Shown: positions 16,603 through 26,405 of the stretch, one piece after another
Layout of the letters: each line of letters begins with the position of its first letter
Position numbering within the stretch: the first letter of the stretch is position 1
Source: Paraburkholderia rhizosphaerae
GTDB taxonomy: Bacteria; Pseudomonadota; Gammaproteobacteria; Burkholderiales; Burkholderiaceae
Assembly (NCBI RefSeq): GCF_004366595.1
Contig: NZ_SORE01000003.1
Span: 186,001 to 250,000, forward strand
Direction: 5' to 3'
DNA length: 64,000 nucleotides
Notes under the pieces: generated by a model
The model's input: only the letters and a program-made list of their open reading frames with translations
What the model was told of the DNA's origin: nothing
Database searches by the model: none
Made by a program: the position numbers and the translations under genes

Positions 16603-19041
16603 TCAGTTGCGCACCGGCTTGCCGGTTTGCAGCATGCCCATGATCCGTTCCTGCGTCTTCTGCGTGCCGAGCAGTTCGATAAACGCGCGGCGCTCGAGCG
16701 TCAGCAGCCATTCCTCGTCGACCATGCTGCCCGCTTCGACGTCGCCGCCGCAGATCGTTTCGGCGATGCGGCTTGCGATCAGGTAGTCGTGCTCGCTGAT
16801 AAAGCGGCCGTCGCGCAGATTGACGAGCTGCGCCTTGATCGTCGAGATCGCCGAGCGGCCCGCGACCGGCACTTGCGTGACGCGCAGTGGCGGTCGATAG
16901 CCGGCCGCGGACAATGCGCGCACTTCTTTCTTCGCGACGTCGAGCAGTTCGAACACGTTGAATACGATCGTGTCTGTCGGCTTCAGGTAACCCATCGCGC
17001 GTGCGTCGAGCGCGGAGCCGGATACCTTTGCGCTCGCCGCGTTTTCGAACGACTTCTGCAGGAACTTCAGCAGATCGCCCGCGCTTGCGCCGACCACGCT
17101 CGCGGTTTCGGCCGCACGCAGCGCGGCCTCTTTCAGGCCGCCGCCGGCCGGCAGCAGACCGACGCCGACTTCGACGAGACCGATATAGCTTTCGACGTGC
17201 GCAACGCGCTTCGCGCTTTGCAGCATCAGCTCGCAACCGCCGCCAAGCGCGATACCCGACACCGCCGTCACGACCGGCACGTTTGCGTATTTGACGCGCA
17301 GCATCGTCTGCTGGAACTTCTGCACGAACGGCTCGATGCCCTTCGCACCGCCCTTCATGAACGCGGGCAGCGCTTCTTCGAGATTGGCGCCCGCGGAGAA
17401 CGGGCCGCCCGGCGTGCCGAGCTTCAGCGACGTCGGCTGCCAGATCACCATGCCCTTGTAGTCCTTCTCCGCGAGTTCGATAGCCTGCGCGAGGCTGTCG
17501 AGCAGCGCCGGGCCCATCGTGTTCATCTTGCTCTTGAACGACACGATCACGACGTCGTTTTCGCCCGCGCGGTCGTCGACCCATGCGCGCAGACCTTCAG
17601 TTTCGAGCAGCGTTTTGCCGTAGGTTTTAGGGTCGCTCGCGGCTTCGCCCGCGAGCGGCGCACGAAACACCTGCTTTTCGTAAACCGGCAGCGATGAGCG
17701 CGGCACAAAGCGTTTCGCCGCGGGCGACCAAGAACCTTCTACGGTATGCACGCCGCCTTGTTCCGCGACCGGGCCGTCGAACACCCACGCGGGCAGCGGT
17801 GCATGCGACAACGCGCGGCCCGCGGCAATGTCGTCGCGCACCCATTCGGCAACCTGCTTCCAGCCGGCCGTCTGCCACGCTTCGAACGGGCCTTCGTTCC
17901 AGCCGAAACCCCAGCGCACTGCAAAGTCGAGATCGCGCGCGTTATCCGCAATCGATTCGAGATGCACCGCGATGTAGTGGAACACGTCGCGGAAAATCGC
18001 CCACAGGAATTGCGCCTGCTTGTGGTCCGATTCACGCAGCAGCTTCAGGCGCTCGGCCGGTGGCCGCTTCAGGATGCGACCGACCAGTTCGTCGGCCTTT
18101 GCGCCGCCTTCGACGTAATCGCCCGCCTTCGGGTCGAGCACCTTGATCGCCTTGCCATCCTTGCGATAGAACCCCGCGCCGCTCTTCTGGCCCAGCGCAC
18201 CCTTCTTCACCAGTTCCGCGAGCACCGCGGGGGTCTCGTAGACCGGGAAGAACGGATCGTCGGCGAGGTTGTCCTGCATCGTTTTGATCACGTGCGCCAT
18301 CGTGTCGAGGCCGACCACGTCCGCGGTGCGGAACGTCGCCGACTTCGCGCGGCCAAGGCGGCTGCCGGTCAAGTCGTCGACTTCGTCATAGCGCAGGCCG
18401 AACTTCGCAGCCTCGGCGATCGTCGCGAGAATCGAAAAGATGCCGACGCGGTTCGCGATGAAATTCGGCGTGTCTTTCGCGCGCACCGCGCCTTTGCCGA
18501 CGACGCTGGTCAGGAACGTTTCGAGCTGGTCGAGAATCTCGGGCCGCGTGTGCGCGGTCGGAATCAGTTCGACCAGATGCATGTAGCGCGGCGGATTGAA
18601 GAAGTGCACGCCGCAAAATCGCGATTTCAATTCGTCGGCAAAGCCCTGTGACAATTCGGTGATCGACAGGCCCGACGTGTTGGACGCGAAGATCGCGTGC
18701 GGCGCGAGATGCGGCGATACCTTCTTGTACAGATCGTGCTTCCAGTCCATCCGCTCGGCGATCGCCTCGATCACGACGTCGCATTCGGCGAGCTTCGCAA
18801 TATCGTCGTCGTAGTTCGCGGGCTGGATAAACTGCGCGTCGTCCTTCACGCCGAACGGCGCCGGCGATAGCTTCTTCAGGTTGTCGATCGCCTTCAATAC
18901 GATGCCGTTCTTCGGACCTTCCTTGGCCGGCAAGTCGAACAGCAGCACCGGCACCTTCGCGTTGACGAGGTGCGCGGCGATCTGCGCGCCCATCACGCCG
19001 GCGCCGAGCACGGCCACCTTGCGAATGATCAGATTGCTCAC
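16603..19041 (-). CDS. 3-hydroxyacyl-CoA dehydrogenase / enoyl-CoA hydratase (multifunctional beta-oxidation enzyme)
   Basis: 812 residues. The NAD-binding 3-hydroxyacyl-CoA dehydrogenase domain is at the N-terminus (KVAVLGAGVMGAQIAAHLVN), its C-terminal domain follows (TPNFIANRVGIFSI, then a second copy around residues 310-420), and the crotonase domain is C-terminal (SGIALGGGCELMLQSAKRVA and VEVGVGLLPAGGGLKEAAL). This order is the reverse of E. coli FadB. The chosen GTG start at 19041 has GGAGA at correct spacing; an ATG at 19062 has no ribosome-binding site. It would catalyse hydration of enoyl-CoA and oxidation of L-3-hydroxyacyl-CoA. Second enzyme gene in the operon, 81 bp after the acyl-CoA dehydrogenase. 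Confidence 0.93.
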   Translation of the reverse strand: MSNLIIRKVAVLGAGVMGAQIAAHLVNAKVPVLLFDLPAKEGPKNGIVLKAIDNLKKLSPAPFGVKDDAQFIQPANYDDDIAKLAECDVVIEAIAERMDWKHDLYKKVSPHLAPHAIFASNTSGLSITELSQGFADELKSRFCGVHFFNPPRYMHLVELIPTAHTRPEILDQLETFLTSVVGKGAVRAKDTPNFIANRVGIFSILATIAEAAKFGLRYDEVDDLTGSRLGRAKSATFRTADVVGLDTMAHVIKTMQDNLADDPFFPVYETPAVLAELVKKGALGQKSGAGFYRKDGKAIKVLDPKAGDYVEGGAKADELVGRILKRPPAERLKLLRESDHKQAQFLWAIFRDVFHYIAVHLESIADNARDLDFAVRWGFGWNEGPFEAWQTAGWKQVAEWVRDDIAAGRALSHAPLPAWVFDGPVAEQGGVHTVEGSWSPAAKRFVPRSSLPVYEKQVFRAPLAGEAASDPKTYGKTLLETEGLRAWVDDRAGENDVVIVSFKSKMNTMGPALLDSLAQAIELAEKDYKGMVIWQPTSLKLGTPGGPFSAGANLEEALPAFMKGGAKGIEPFVQKFQQTMLRVKYANVPVVTAVSGIALGGGCELMLQSAKRVAHVESYIGLVEVGVGLLPAGGGLKEAALRAAETASVVGASAGDLLKFLQKSFENAASAKVSGSALDARAMGYLKPTDTIVFNVFELLDVAKKEVRALSAAGYRPPLRVTQVPVAGRSAISTIKAQLVNLRDGRFISEHDYLIASRIAETICGGDVEAGSMVDEEWLLTLERRAFIELLGTQKTQERIMGMLQTGKPVRN

Positions 19042-19122
19042 GTCGTTTCTCCGGGGAGTCATGCAATGTTGCGCGGGGCGGCCGTGCGAGACATTCGCGG
19101 CGCCCCCCGCGCGGGTTGTTCG

Positions 19123-20910
19123 TCAGAACAGCGCTTCGTCGATTTCCATCAGCGTCTTGGCGCCCGCGCGCGCCGCGCGGATCGTCGACGCGGTTTCAGG
19201 CAGGAGTTTCGCGAAGTAGAAGCGTGCGGTGGCGAGTTTCGCCTTGTAGAAAGGATCGCCGGAGGCTTCGTTGTCGAGCGCGACGCGCGCCATGCGCGCC
19301 CAGAAGTACGAGAACACCAGATGCCCGACCGTGCGCAGATACGGCACCGCAGCCGCGCCGACCTCGTCCGGGTTCTGCATCGCCTTCATGCCGATTTCCA
19401 TCGTCAGCTTCTGCACCTTGTCGCCGATATCCGCGAGCGGATTGACGAACTCCTGCATCTCGGGCTTTACGCCCTCTTCTTCGATGAAATCGGTGACGAG
19501 CTTGCCGAACTTCTTCAGCTTCGCGCCCATATCGCCCAGCACCTTACGGCCCAGCAGATCGAGCGACTGGATCGCGTTGGTGCCTTCGTAAATCATGTTG
19601 ATCCGTGCATCGCGCACGTATTGCTCCATCCCCCACTCGGCGATGAAGCCGTGGCCGCCGTATACCTGCAGCGCGAGATTCGTGCCTTCGAATGCGTTGT
19701 CGGACAGGAACGCTTTCAGGATCGGCGTGAGCAGTGCGACGAGATCGGCGGATTCCGAGCGGACCGCGTCATCGCCATGCGACAGCTCCTTGTCGATCTG
19801 CAGCGCGGCCCAGTATGAAAATGCGCGCGCGCCTTCCGCATACGCCTTCTGCGTGAGCAGCATGCGGCGCACGTCCGGGTGGACGATGATCGGATCGGCC
19901 GCCTTCTCAGGCGCTTTTGGGCCGCTCAGCGCGCGCATCTGCAGACGGTCTTTCGCGTACACGAGCGCGTTCTGGTACGCGACTTCCGTCAAACCCAGGC
20001 TCTGCATGCCGACGCCCAGACGTGCCGCGTTCATCATCACGAACATCGCGTTGAGCCCTTTGTTCGGCTCGCCGACCAGCCATCCTTTCGCGTTGTCGAG
20101 ATTGATCACGCAGGTCGCATTCGCGTGAATGCCCATCTTGTGCTCGATCGAACCGCACTTCACCGTATTGCGCTGGCCCGGCTCGCCGGCTTCGTTCGGC
20201 AGAAACTTCGGCACGACGAAGAGGGAAATGCCTTTCGTGCCGGACGGCGCATCGGGTAACCGCGCGAGCACCAGATGCACGATGTTTTCGGCAAGATCGT
20301 GTTCACCGCTCGAAATGAAAATCTTGGTGCCGGTGATCGCATACGAACCATCGCCATTCGGTTCGGCTTTCGTCCGCAGAATCCCGAGGTCAGTGCCGCA
20401 ATGCGCTTCGGTCAGACACATCGTGCCGGTCCACACGCCGGACACGAGCTTCGGAAGATACGTCTGCTGCAACTCGGGCGTGCCATGCGCATGCAGGCAC
20501 TCGTACGCGCCGTGCGACAGGCCCGGGTACATCGCCCACGCCTGATTTGCCGAGTTCATCATTTCGTAAAGCGCGTTGTTGACGAACTGCGGTAGCCCCT
20601 GTCCGCCATACGAAGGATCGCACGCGAGCGCGGGCCAGCCCGCTTCGACATACTGTTGATACGCTTGCCTGAAACCTTTCGGCGTGGTCACGACGCCGTC
20701 GCCGTCGTACGTGCAGCCTTCCTGGTCGCCGCTATGGTTCAGCGGAAACAGCACTTCAGAACAGAACTTGCCGGCCTCTTCGAGCACCTGGTTGATCGTG
20801 TCGGCGTCGAGGTCAGCGTGCTTCGGCATCTGTTTCGCCTCTGCCTCAACATTCAGCAACTCGTGCAGCACGAATTGCATGTCGCGCAACGGCGCGGCGT
20901 ACTGTCCCAT
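19123..20910 (-). CDS. Acyl-CoA dehydrogenase, long form with C-terminal extension
   Basis: FAD enzyme for the first oxidation of beta-oxidation. 595 residues, longer than classical 380-residue ACADs and matching the subgroup with an extra C-terminal ACAD domain. WTGTMCLTEAHCGTDLG and ITGTKIFISSGEHDLAENI are the FAD and substrate-binding signatures. LALQVYGGHGFIAEWGMEQY and MIYEGTNAIQSLDLLGRK hold the C-terminal active-site region, with Glu of MIYEG as the likely base. The ATG at 20910 has GGAGAGA upstream; the frame continues upstream in unconvincing sequence. It follows tetR by 59 bp in the same direction. Relatives include both long-chain and 3-methylmercaptopropionyl-CoA (DmdC-like) dehydrogenases, so substrate is uncertain. 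Confidence 0.92.
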   Translation of the reverse strand: MGQYAAPLRDMQFVLHELLNVEAEAKQMPKHADLDADTINQVLEEAGKFCSEVLFPLNHSGDQEGCTYDGDGVVTTPKGFRQAYQQYVEAGWPALACDPSYGGQGLPQFVNNALYEMMNSANQAWAMYPGLSHGAYECLHAHGTPELQQTYLPKLVSGVWTGTMCLTEAHCGTDLGILRTKAEPNGDGSYAITGTKIFISSGEHDLAENIVHLVLARLPDAPSGTKGISLFVVPKFLPNEAGEPGQRNTVKCGSIEHKMGIHANATCVINLDNAKGWLVGEPNKGLNAMFVMMNAARLGVGMQSLGLTEVAYQNALVYAKDRLQMRALSGPKAPEKAADPIIVHPDVRRMLLTQKAYAEGARAFSYWAALQIDKELSHGDDAVRSESADLVALLTPILKAFLSDNAFEGTNLALQVYGGHGFIAEWGMEQYVRDARINMIYEGTNAIQSLDLLGRKVLGDMGAKLKKFGKLVTDFIEEEGVKPEMQEFVNPLADIGDKVQKLTMEIGMKAMQNPDEVGAAAVPYLRTVGHLVFSYFWARMARVALDNEASGDPFYKAKLATARFYFAKLLPETASTIRAARAGAKTLMEIDEALF

Positions 20911-20969
20911 GTGTCTCTCCAATCGAGAATGTTGGCCCGAGAGCGCCGCCGATGTCGCAACGCGCACCG

Positions 20970-21578
20970 CTAACGGTTCGCGCCCTCGCTGCTTTGGTAT
21001 GAAACGATCAGCTTTTCCAGCGCAGCCCACGTCAGACGCACGGCATCGGGCAGATGCAGAAACCGAGCGTCATGATGCAGACCCAGTGTGAAGCTATACA
21101 GTTCGAACAACATCAGCTGCGGATCGGTATCCGGGCGCAGATGTCCTTCGTCGATCGCCTGCGAAATGGCGCGTGTAAGCGCCGCCCGCCACATCGTCAC
21201 GCTCGCGACCAGCTGTTCGCGCACCGGGTTATCCGGACGGTCGTCGTACTCGACCGCACCGCTGATATAAATGCAGCCGGTCGTGACTTCCTGGATGCGT
21301 TTGTCGATCCAGCGGGAGATCATCGAGCGCAAACGCGGCAGGCCGCGCGGTTCGCGCAAGCTCGGAAAGAACACCTCGTCTTCGAAGCGACGGTGGTATT
21401 CGCGCACGACTTCGACCTGCAGGTCCTCGCGCGATCCGAAGTGCGCAAACACGCCACTCTTGCTCATCTGCATGCGCTCGGCCAGCAAACCGATCGTCAG
21501 ACCTTCGAGTCCATCACGGCTTGCAAGGTCCAGCGCTGCATCGAGAATTGCGGCCCGCGTCTGTTCGCCTTTTCGCAT
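20970..21578 (-). CDS. TetR-family regulator of the fatty-acid oxidation operon
   Basis: 202 residues. The N-terminal HTH is clear: TRAAILDAALDLASRDGLEG, then LTIGLLAERMQMSKSGVFAH and FGSREDLQVEVVREY. The all-alpha ligand domain carries a conserved segment TTGCIYISGAVEYDDRPD, seen in a TetR C-terminal subfamily often found beside fad genes. It is the first gene of a co-directional set with acyl-CoA dehydrogenase, the multifunctional enzyme, thiolase and hydratase, which argues for autoregulation and acyl-CoA-responsive repression. A perfect palindrome lies 85 bp upstream of its start. Confidence 0.9.
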   Translation of the reverse strand: MRKGEQTRAAILDAALDLASRDGLEGLTIGLLAERMQMSKSGVFAHFGSREDLQVEVVREYHRRFEDEVFFPSLREPRGLPRLRSMISRWIDKRIQEVTTGCIYISGAVEYDDRPDNPVREQLVASVTMWRAALTRAISQAIDEGHLRPDTDPQLMLFELYSFTLGLHHDARFLHLPDAVRLTWAALEKLIVSYQSSEGANR

Positions 21579-21662
21579 AGCTTTTACCGTCAGATGGAGT
21601 GAAACGAAAATCGAACGGCCGTACTATTATTGTTGGCGGCCGTCCGCGAAACAAGGACTTTA

Positions 21663-21680
21663 TTAGAAACGGGTTTCTAA
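21663..21680. promoter_or_regulatory. Perfect 18-bp palindrome, candidate TetR (PsrA-like) operator
   Basis: TTAGAAAC, then GG, then GTTTCTAA, with perfectly matched arms. The core GAAAC-N2-GTTTC fits the published PsrA operator pattern, (G/C)AAAC-N2-4-GTTT(G/C). On the minus strand the palindrome overlaps a loose promoter (TTGAAA at about 21690, TCTAAT within and beside the right arm, spacing about 19), so a bound repressor would block transcription of the tetR-fad operon. Confidence 0.6.
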
Positions 21681-21819
21681 CCAGGTTTTCAATTTTGCGT
21701 CATTCGTCTTCGGCGCAATGCCAATTTTTTAGAGTTATTTGTCTGCATTGTCGGTTGTCGTGTACATGGCTTTCGATCGGATTCCGAACGCAGCGGCCGG
21801 CGCCATGCGCTCCAGTCTT

Positions 21820-23073
21820 CTAGTCGTAACCGCCGACGGTGATCAGCTTCATCAGCGCGCGGTAGCCCTGGTACATGAACCAGTTGACGAATTGCTCGGA
21901 GAGTGGGCGCGCCTCATAATGCGCCGCGTCGATGCTTCGGGACTCGGCAAACGCGGCAAGAATTGCGCCGCGCAGCTGGTCAAGCTCGCGATCCAGCACG
22001 AGCACGACGTTGGCTTCGTTATTGAGCACGAGGCTTAACGCGTCGAGGTTCGACGACCCGACTGTGCCCCAGTTGGAATCGACCACCGCGACCTTGCCGT
22101 GCAGCATCGTCTTCTCATACTCGGCGATCTTTACGCCGGCGCGCAGCAATGAGCGGTACAGGAATGGCACCGCGTAGTCGAGTATCGGGAACTCCTTCCT
22201 GCCGATCACGAGCCGCACGTCGACACCGCGCCGCGCGGCCAATGTCAACGCACGCCGCAACTTGCGGCCCGGCATGAAGTATGGGTTCGCGAGCAGCACC
22301 TCGGAGCGCGCCTGGCCGATCGCGGTCAGGTACGCCTTTTCGATCGCGCGACGGTTGACGATGTTGTCACGCGCGACGAACGCGACGGACGGCTCGCCCG
22401 CCGCGCGAACGTCACCGCTGCGCACGCGGCGCCGCGCGCGCACGAACTCGTCGGTGACACCTTGCGCATCGGTGGCTTCCGTCTCGGGCGTCGGCTTCGG
22501 GCGATGTCCAAGACGGATGCGGCGCCACTGCAGATCGAACGCGACACGCACGTCCGCGACCACCGGACCGCGCAGCTCGACCGCGAAATCCCAGCGCGGA
22601 TAGTGCAGCCGCGTGCCGTTGTGGTCGTAGTCGTCGACGATATTGATGCCGCCGCAGTACGCATACGTGTCATCGACGACGGCGAGCTTGCGGTGCGTTC
22701 GGGAGAAACCGAAGCGGCCAAACAGATGCGGGTTGTAGACCCGATGTTCGATGCCCGCGGCCTGCCAGTCGCCGAACATCGGCAGGCGCGCGGTGCCGAT
22801 GCCGTCGGTAATCACGCGTACGCGCACGCCGCGCGCGACAGCGCGTAGCAACGCGGCGGATACGTCATGACCGGCTTCGTCGTCCGCAAAGATGTAGGTT
22901 TCCAGCGTGACGATGCGGGTGGCCGCGTCAATACGCTCGATCAGCGCAGCGAAATAAGCGTCGCCGGAACTGAAGAGCCGCACATCGTTGCCGGTCCTGA
23001 AGCGGTAGCGCGACCAGTAGCGACGGCCAATCAGCCTCTGTCCGAAGTTGGCTAGACGGCGGCCGCCACTCAT
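21820..23073 (-). CDS. clsB: Cardiolipin synthase B-like phospholipase D family protein
   Basis: Phosphatidyltransferase forming cardiolipin at the inner membrane. 417 residues, no transmembrane helices, as in ClsB and unlike ClsA. Two HKD motifs are complete: FSRTHRKLAVVDDTYAYCGG in the first half and MLHGKVAVVDSNWGTVGSSN in the second. The segment VTLETYIFADDEAGHDVSAA is the PLD N-terminal signature. Its ATG overlaps the nudB stop as ATGA, indicating translational coupling; a DNA repair or antimicrobial nuclease role for this PLD fold seems unlikely in this context. Confidence 0.85.
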   Translation of the reverse strand: MSGGRRLANFGQRLIGRRYWSRYRFRTGNDVRLFSSGDAYFAALIERIDAATRIVTLETYIFADDEAGHDVSAALLRAVARGVRVRVITDGIGTARLPMFGDWQAAGIEHRVYNPHLFGRFGFSRTHRKLAVVDDTYAYCGGINIVDDYDHNGTRLHYPRWDFAVELRGPVVADVRVAFDLQWRRIRLGHRPKPTPETEATDAQGVTDEFVRARRRVRSGDVRAAGEPSVAFVARDNIVNRRAIEKAYLTAIGQARSEVLLANPYFMPGRKLRRALTLAARRGVDVRLVIGRKEFPILDYAVPFLYRSLLRAGVKIAEYEKTMLHGKVAVVDSNWGTVGSSNLDALSLVLNNEANVVLVLDRELDQLRGAILAAFAESRSIDAAHYEARPLSEQFVNWFMYQGYRALMKLITVGGYD

Positions 23074-23558
23074 GCGGGACGCCCCTTGTCGCGCGTGCTC
23101 ACGCGCGCGGGCAACTGCAGGATCGCGTCGCGGTTGGACCACGAAAAACATTTCGCCGCCGCTTCTTCGTACGGCAGCCACAGATGCGCGGTGTGCTCGC
23201 GCGGCGCGAGCGTGACTTCGACGCGGCGCGGCACTTGCAGGCTGAACCAGTGTTCGGTGTTGACCGTCACGCCTTCGGCATAGCGATGCCGCCACTCGGG
23301 GAATATCTCGAACTGGATGTGGTGATGCCAGTCGATCAACGCGTCGCGCGGCACCATTTCCGTGCCAACCGCGATGCCAGTTTCCTCGGCCACTTCGCGC
23401 GCCGCCGTTTCCGCGAACGGCTCGTCCGGGTAGTTGCGCGCGCCGGTCACCGATTGCCACAGCGCCGGCCGATCGGCTCGCTCGATCAACAGCACATCGA
23501 GCTCGGGCGTGTAAATCACGACAAGCACGGATTCGGGAATCTTCGGCGGTTTCGGCAT
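23070..23558 (-). CDS. nudB: Dihydroneopterin triphosphate pyrophosphatase (Nudix hydrolase)
   Basis: Removes pyrophosphate from dihydroneopterin triphosphate in folate synthesis, cytosolic. 162 residues. The Nudix box is present: GARNYPDEPFAETAAREVAE followed by ETGI, with the REVAEETGI metal-binding core. PESVLVVIYTPELDVLLIER and the C-terminal NRDAILQLPARV are typical of NudB rather than generic MutT. It lies downstream of aspS, as nudB commonly does in gamma- and beta-proteobacteria, but a strong terminator separates the two here. Its stop overlaps the start of clsB. Confidence 0.9.
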   Translation of the reverse strand: MPKPPKIPESVLVVIYTPELDVLLIERADRPALWQSVTGARNYPDEPFAETAAREVAEETGIAVGTEMVPRDALIDWHHHIQFEIFPEWRHRYAEGVTVNTEHWFSLQVPRRVEVTLAPREHTAHLWLPYEEAAAKCFSWSNRDAILQLPARVSTRDKGRPA

Positions 23559-23624
23559 GAGTCGTCTGTCGGAAGGCGTCGGCGACGCAGGTCGATCGGT
23601 GGGGGTTCACCGCGAATGTAACGC

Positions 23625-23660
23625 AAAAAACGAAAAAGGCGCTATCAAGCGCCTTTTTCG
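23625..23660 (-). terminator. Rho-independent terminator of aspS
   Basis: A perfect 13-bp stem (23631-23643 with 23648-23660) and ATCA/TGAT loop. On the minus strand it is followed by a T run (complement of 23625-23630). It stands between the aspS stop and the nudB start; near-symmetrical U tracts mean it may also work on the plus strand. Confidence 0.85.
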
Positions 23661-23762
23661 TGCGTGGCATCGGCCACTTCGCGGAACGGTTCAGCGAACG
23701 GTCGCCGCCTGATGTTCCGCGTTCGTTGCGACCTCATCAAGCCGTCAATGAGTGGTCACTGG

Positions 23763-23781
23763 TTGGCCACTGAGTGGCCAA
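23763..23781. repeat. Short perfect inverted repeat after aspS
   Basis: TTGGCCAC, then TGA, then GTGGCCAA, 18 bp beyond the aspS stop and upstream of the main terminator. The surrounding bases also repeat GTCAATGAG twice (about 23745 and 23789). No T tract follows, so it is not itself a standard terminator. Confidence 0.5.
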
Positions 23782-23798
23782 TCAGCGGTCAATGAGCC

Positions 23799-25601
23799 TC
23801 ATTGCGCCTTCTGCTCGGCCTGACGCAGACGGATATGCAGCTCGCGCAACTGCCGTTCGTCGACTTCGCTCGGCGCCTGCGTCAACAGGTCTTGCGCGCG
23901 CTGCGTCTTCGGGAACGCGATCACATCGCGAATCGAGTCGGCGCCGGCCATCATCGTGACGATCCGGTCGAGGCCGAACGCGATACCGCCGTGCGGCGGC
24001 GCACCGTACTGCAACGCGTCGAGCAGGAAGCCGAACTTCAGACGCGCTTCTTCCGCGTTGATCTTCAATGCGCGGAACACCTTGCTTTGTACGTCTTCCT
24101 GATAGATACGCACCGAGCCGCCACCGATTTCCCAGCCATTCAGCACCATGTCGTAGGCCTTTGCGAGGCAGCGGCCCGGATCCGTTTCGAGGTACTCGAG
24201 ATGTTCATCCTTCGGGCTCGTGAACGGATGGTGTGCGGCGACGTAGCGGTTCTCTTCCTCGTCATACTCGAACATCGGGAAGTCGATCACCCACAGCGGC
24301 TGCCAGCCGGTCTGAACGAGGCCATTCGCCTTGCCGAACTCCGAGTGGCCGATCTTCAGGCGCAGTGCACCGAGACTGTCGTTGACGACTTTCGCGCGAT
24401 CGGCCGCGAAGAAGATGATGTCGCCGTCCTGCGCACCGGTGCGCTCAATGATCGCCGCCACCGCCGCGTCGTGCAGGTTCTTGACGATCGGGCTTTGCAG
24501 ACCGTCACGGCCCTTCGCGACTTCGTTGACCTTGATCCACGCGAGGCCCTTCGCGCCGTAAATGCGTACGAACTCGGTATAGCTATCGATATCGCCGCGC
24601 GACAACTCGCCGCCCTTCGGCACGCGCAGCGCCGCGACGCGGCCATCTTTCGTGTTGGCCGGCGCGCTGAATACCTTGAAGTCGACGTCCTTCACCGCGT
24701 CGGTAAGGTCGGTGAACTCAAGCTTCACGCGCAGGTCCGGCTTGTCCGAACCGAAGCGGCGCATCGCTTCCGAGTACTGCATGACCGGGAACGGCGCGGC
24801 GAGCTCGACGCCGATCGTTTCCTTGAACACGTGGCGGATCATCGCCTCGAACAGATCGCGGATTTCCTGCTCGCGCAGGAACGACGTCTCGCAGTCGATC
24901 TGCGTGAATTCCGGCTGACGGTCCGCGCGCAGGTCTTCGTCGCGGAAGCACTTGGTAATCTGGTAGTAGCGGTCGAAGTTCGCGACCATCAGCAGTTGCT
25001 TGAATAGCTGTGGCGACTGCGGCAGCGCGAAAAACTGGCCTGCGTTCACGCGGGACGGCACCAGATAGTCGCGCGCGCCTTCCGGCGTACTCTTCGTGAG
25101 CATCGGCGTTTCGATATCGATAAAGCCTTGCTCGTCGAGGTACTTGCGCACTTCCATCGCGACGCGATAACGCAAACGCAGGTTGTGCTGCATCTGCGGA
25201 CGACGCAGATCGAGCACACGGTGCGTAAGGCGCGTGGTTTCGGAGAGGTTATCGTCGTCGAGCTGGAACGGCGGCGTGACCGACGCGTTCAGCACGGTCA
25301 GCTCGTGGCACAGCACTTCGATCTTGCCGCTCTTCAGCCCGGCATTGGCGGTGCCTTCCGGACGGTTGCGCACGACGCCCTTGATCTGCACGCAGAACTC
25401 GTTGCGCACGCCTTCGGCGGTCTTGAACATCTCCGCGCGGTCCGGGTCACACACGACCTGAACGAGGCCTTCACGGTCGCGCAGGTCGATGAAGATGACG
25501 CCGCCGTGGTCGCGGCGCCGTTGCACCCAGCCGCACAACGACACGCTTTGGCCGAGCAGGTGTTCGGTCACCAGACCGCAGTATTCAGATCTCATCGACA
25601 T
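23799..25601 (-). CDS. aspS: Aspartate-tRNA ligase (AspRS)
   Basis: Class II aminoacyl-tRNA synthetase, 600 residues, normal bacterial length. The N-terminal anticodon-binding OB-fold ([31 protein letters not shown]) is followed by motif 2 ([19 protein letters not shown]), the bacterial GAD insertion in the middle, and motif 3 near the end ([16 protein letters not shown]). [20 protein letters not shown] is motif 1 and its flank. Bacteria without asnS use a non-discriminating form that also charges tRNA-Asn; that cannot be decided here. Third gene of the fmdB-DUF502-aspS cluster. Confidence 0.97.
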   Translation of the reverse strand: MSMRSEYCGLVTEHLLGQSVSLCGWVQRRRDHGGVIFIDLRDREGLVQVVCDPDRAEMFKTAEGVRNEFCVQIKGVVRNRPEGTANAGLKSGKIEVLCHELTVLNASVTPPFQLDDDNLSETTRLTHRVLDLRRPQMQHNLRLRYRVAMEVRKYLDEQGFIDIETPMLTKSTPEGARDYLVPSRVNAGQFFALPQSPQLFKQLLMVANFDRYYQITKCFRDEDLRADRQPEFTQIDCETSFLREQEIRDLFEAMIRHVFKETIGVELAAPFPVMQYSEAMRRFGSDKPDLRVKLEFTDLTDAVKDVDFKVFSAPANTKDGRVAALRVPKGGELSRGDIDSYTEFVRIYGAKGLAWIKVNEVAKGRDGLQSPIVKNLHDAAVAAIIERTGAQDGDIIFFAADRAKVVNDSLGALRLKIGHSEFGKANGLVQTGWQPLWVIDFPMFEYDEEENRYVAAHHPFTSPKDEHLEYLETDPGRCLAKAYDMVLNGWEIGGGSVRIYQEDVQSKVFRALKINAEEARLKFGFLLDALQYGAPPHGGIAFGLDRIVTMMAGADSIRDVIAFPKTQRAQDLLTQAPSEVDERQLRELHIRLRQAEQKAQ

Positions 25602-25665
25602 GATGTTTGTCTTTCGTTTTGCGTGAGTGAACGGTGCGCGGCGCCTGTCGCGCCATGCACCGGCA

Positions 25666-26322
25666 TTACATGGGTGGCTCGACGGGTGTGCGGCGCGCCG
25701 GCACCACCGGCGGCGCGGGCGGCGCGACGACGCCCATCGAGACGATGTACTTGAGCGCCGCGTCGACCGACATATCGAGTTCGACGACGTCGCTTTTCGG
25801 CACCATCAGGAAGAAACCGGACGTCGGGTTCGGCGTGGTCGGCACGTACACGCTGACGCAGTCTTCCTTCAGGTGATTGAGCACGTCGCCGCCGGGCGTA
25901 CCGGTCAGGAACGCGATCGTATATGCGCCGCGGCGCGGGTATTCGATCAGCAGCGCCTTGCGAAACGCGTTGCCGCTCGACGAGAACAGTGTGTCCGACA
26001 CCTGCTTCACGCTGGTGTACAGCGGACCGACCATCGGAATGCGCGCGACGATCAGCTCCCACCAGCCGACGAGCTTCTGCCCAATGAAGTTCTGCGTCAA
26101 CAAGCCGACGATAAAGATGAAAGCAAGCGTCAGCACCGCGCCCAGACCAGGCAGGCGGAAGCCGAACAGATTTTCGGGGCGCCACGCACGCGGCAACAAC
26201 AGCAGCGTCTGATCCATCGTGCCGATGATGAGGCCGAGCACCCACAGCGTGATGGCAAGAGGCACCAGCACCAGCAGGCCGGTCAGGAATACCGATTTGA
26301 GCGTCGTCTTTTTCGTCGTCAT
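25666..26322 (-). CDS. DUF502 family inner-membrane protein
   Basis: 218 residues of unknown function. Two hydrophobic helices ([20 protein letters not shown] near residues 10-30, and [20 protein letters not shown] around 65-85) precede a soluble beta-rich domain with [34 protein letters not shown] and [16 protein letters not shown], the hallmarks of DUF502. The C-terminal tail is Pro/Ala-rich. The position between fmdB and aspS is a conserved beta-proteobacterial arrangement. Start chosen at MTTKKTTLK, since upstream codons are Arg-rich and unlike the family. Confidence 0.9.
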   Translation of the reverse strand: MTTKKTTLKSVFLTGLLVLVPLAITLWVLGLIIGTMDQTLLLLPRAWRPENLFGFRLPGLGAVLTLAFIFIVGLLTQNFIGQKLVGWWELIVARIPMVGPLYTSVKQVSDTLFSSSGNAFRKALLIEYPRRGAYTIAFLTGTPGGDVLNHLKEDCVSVYVPTTPNPTSGFFLMVPKSDVVELDMSVDAALKYIVSMGVVAPPAPPVVPARRTPVEPPM

Positions 26323-26405
26323 TGGCTTCGCCAGAAATCCGCGCGGACGTTGCCTCGCGCGGCGTGGCCGCCGCCACAAGGGCGGCTCGACCGCTTGTGT
26401 ACTGC

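Noticed and set aside
19042..19062. ATG start at 19062 for the multifunctional beta-oxidation enzyme
   Set aside because: No ribosome-binding site; the GTG at 19041 has GGAGA at the right distance.
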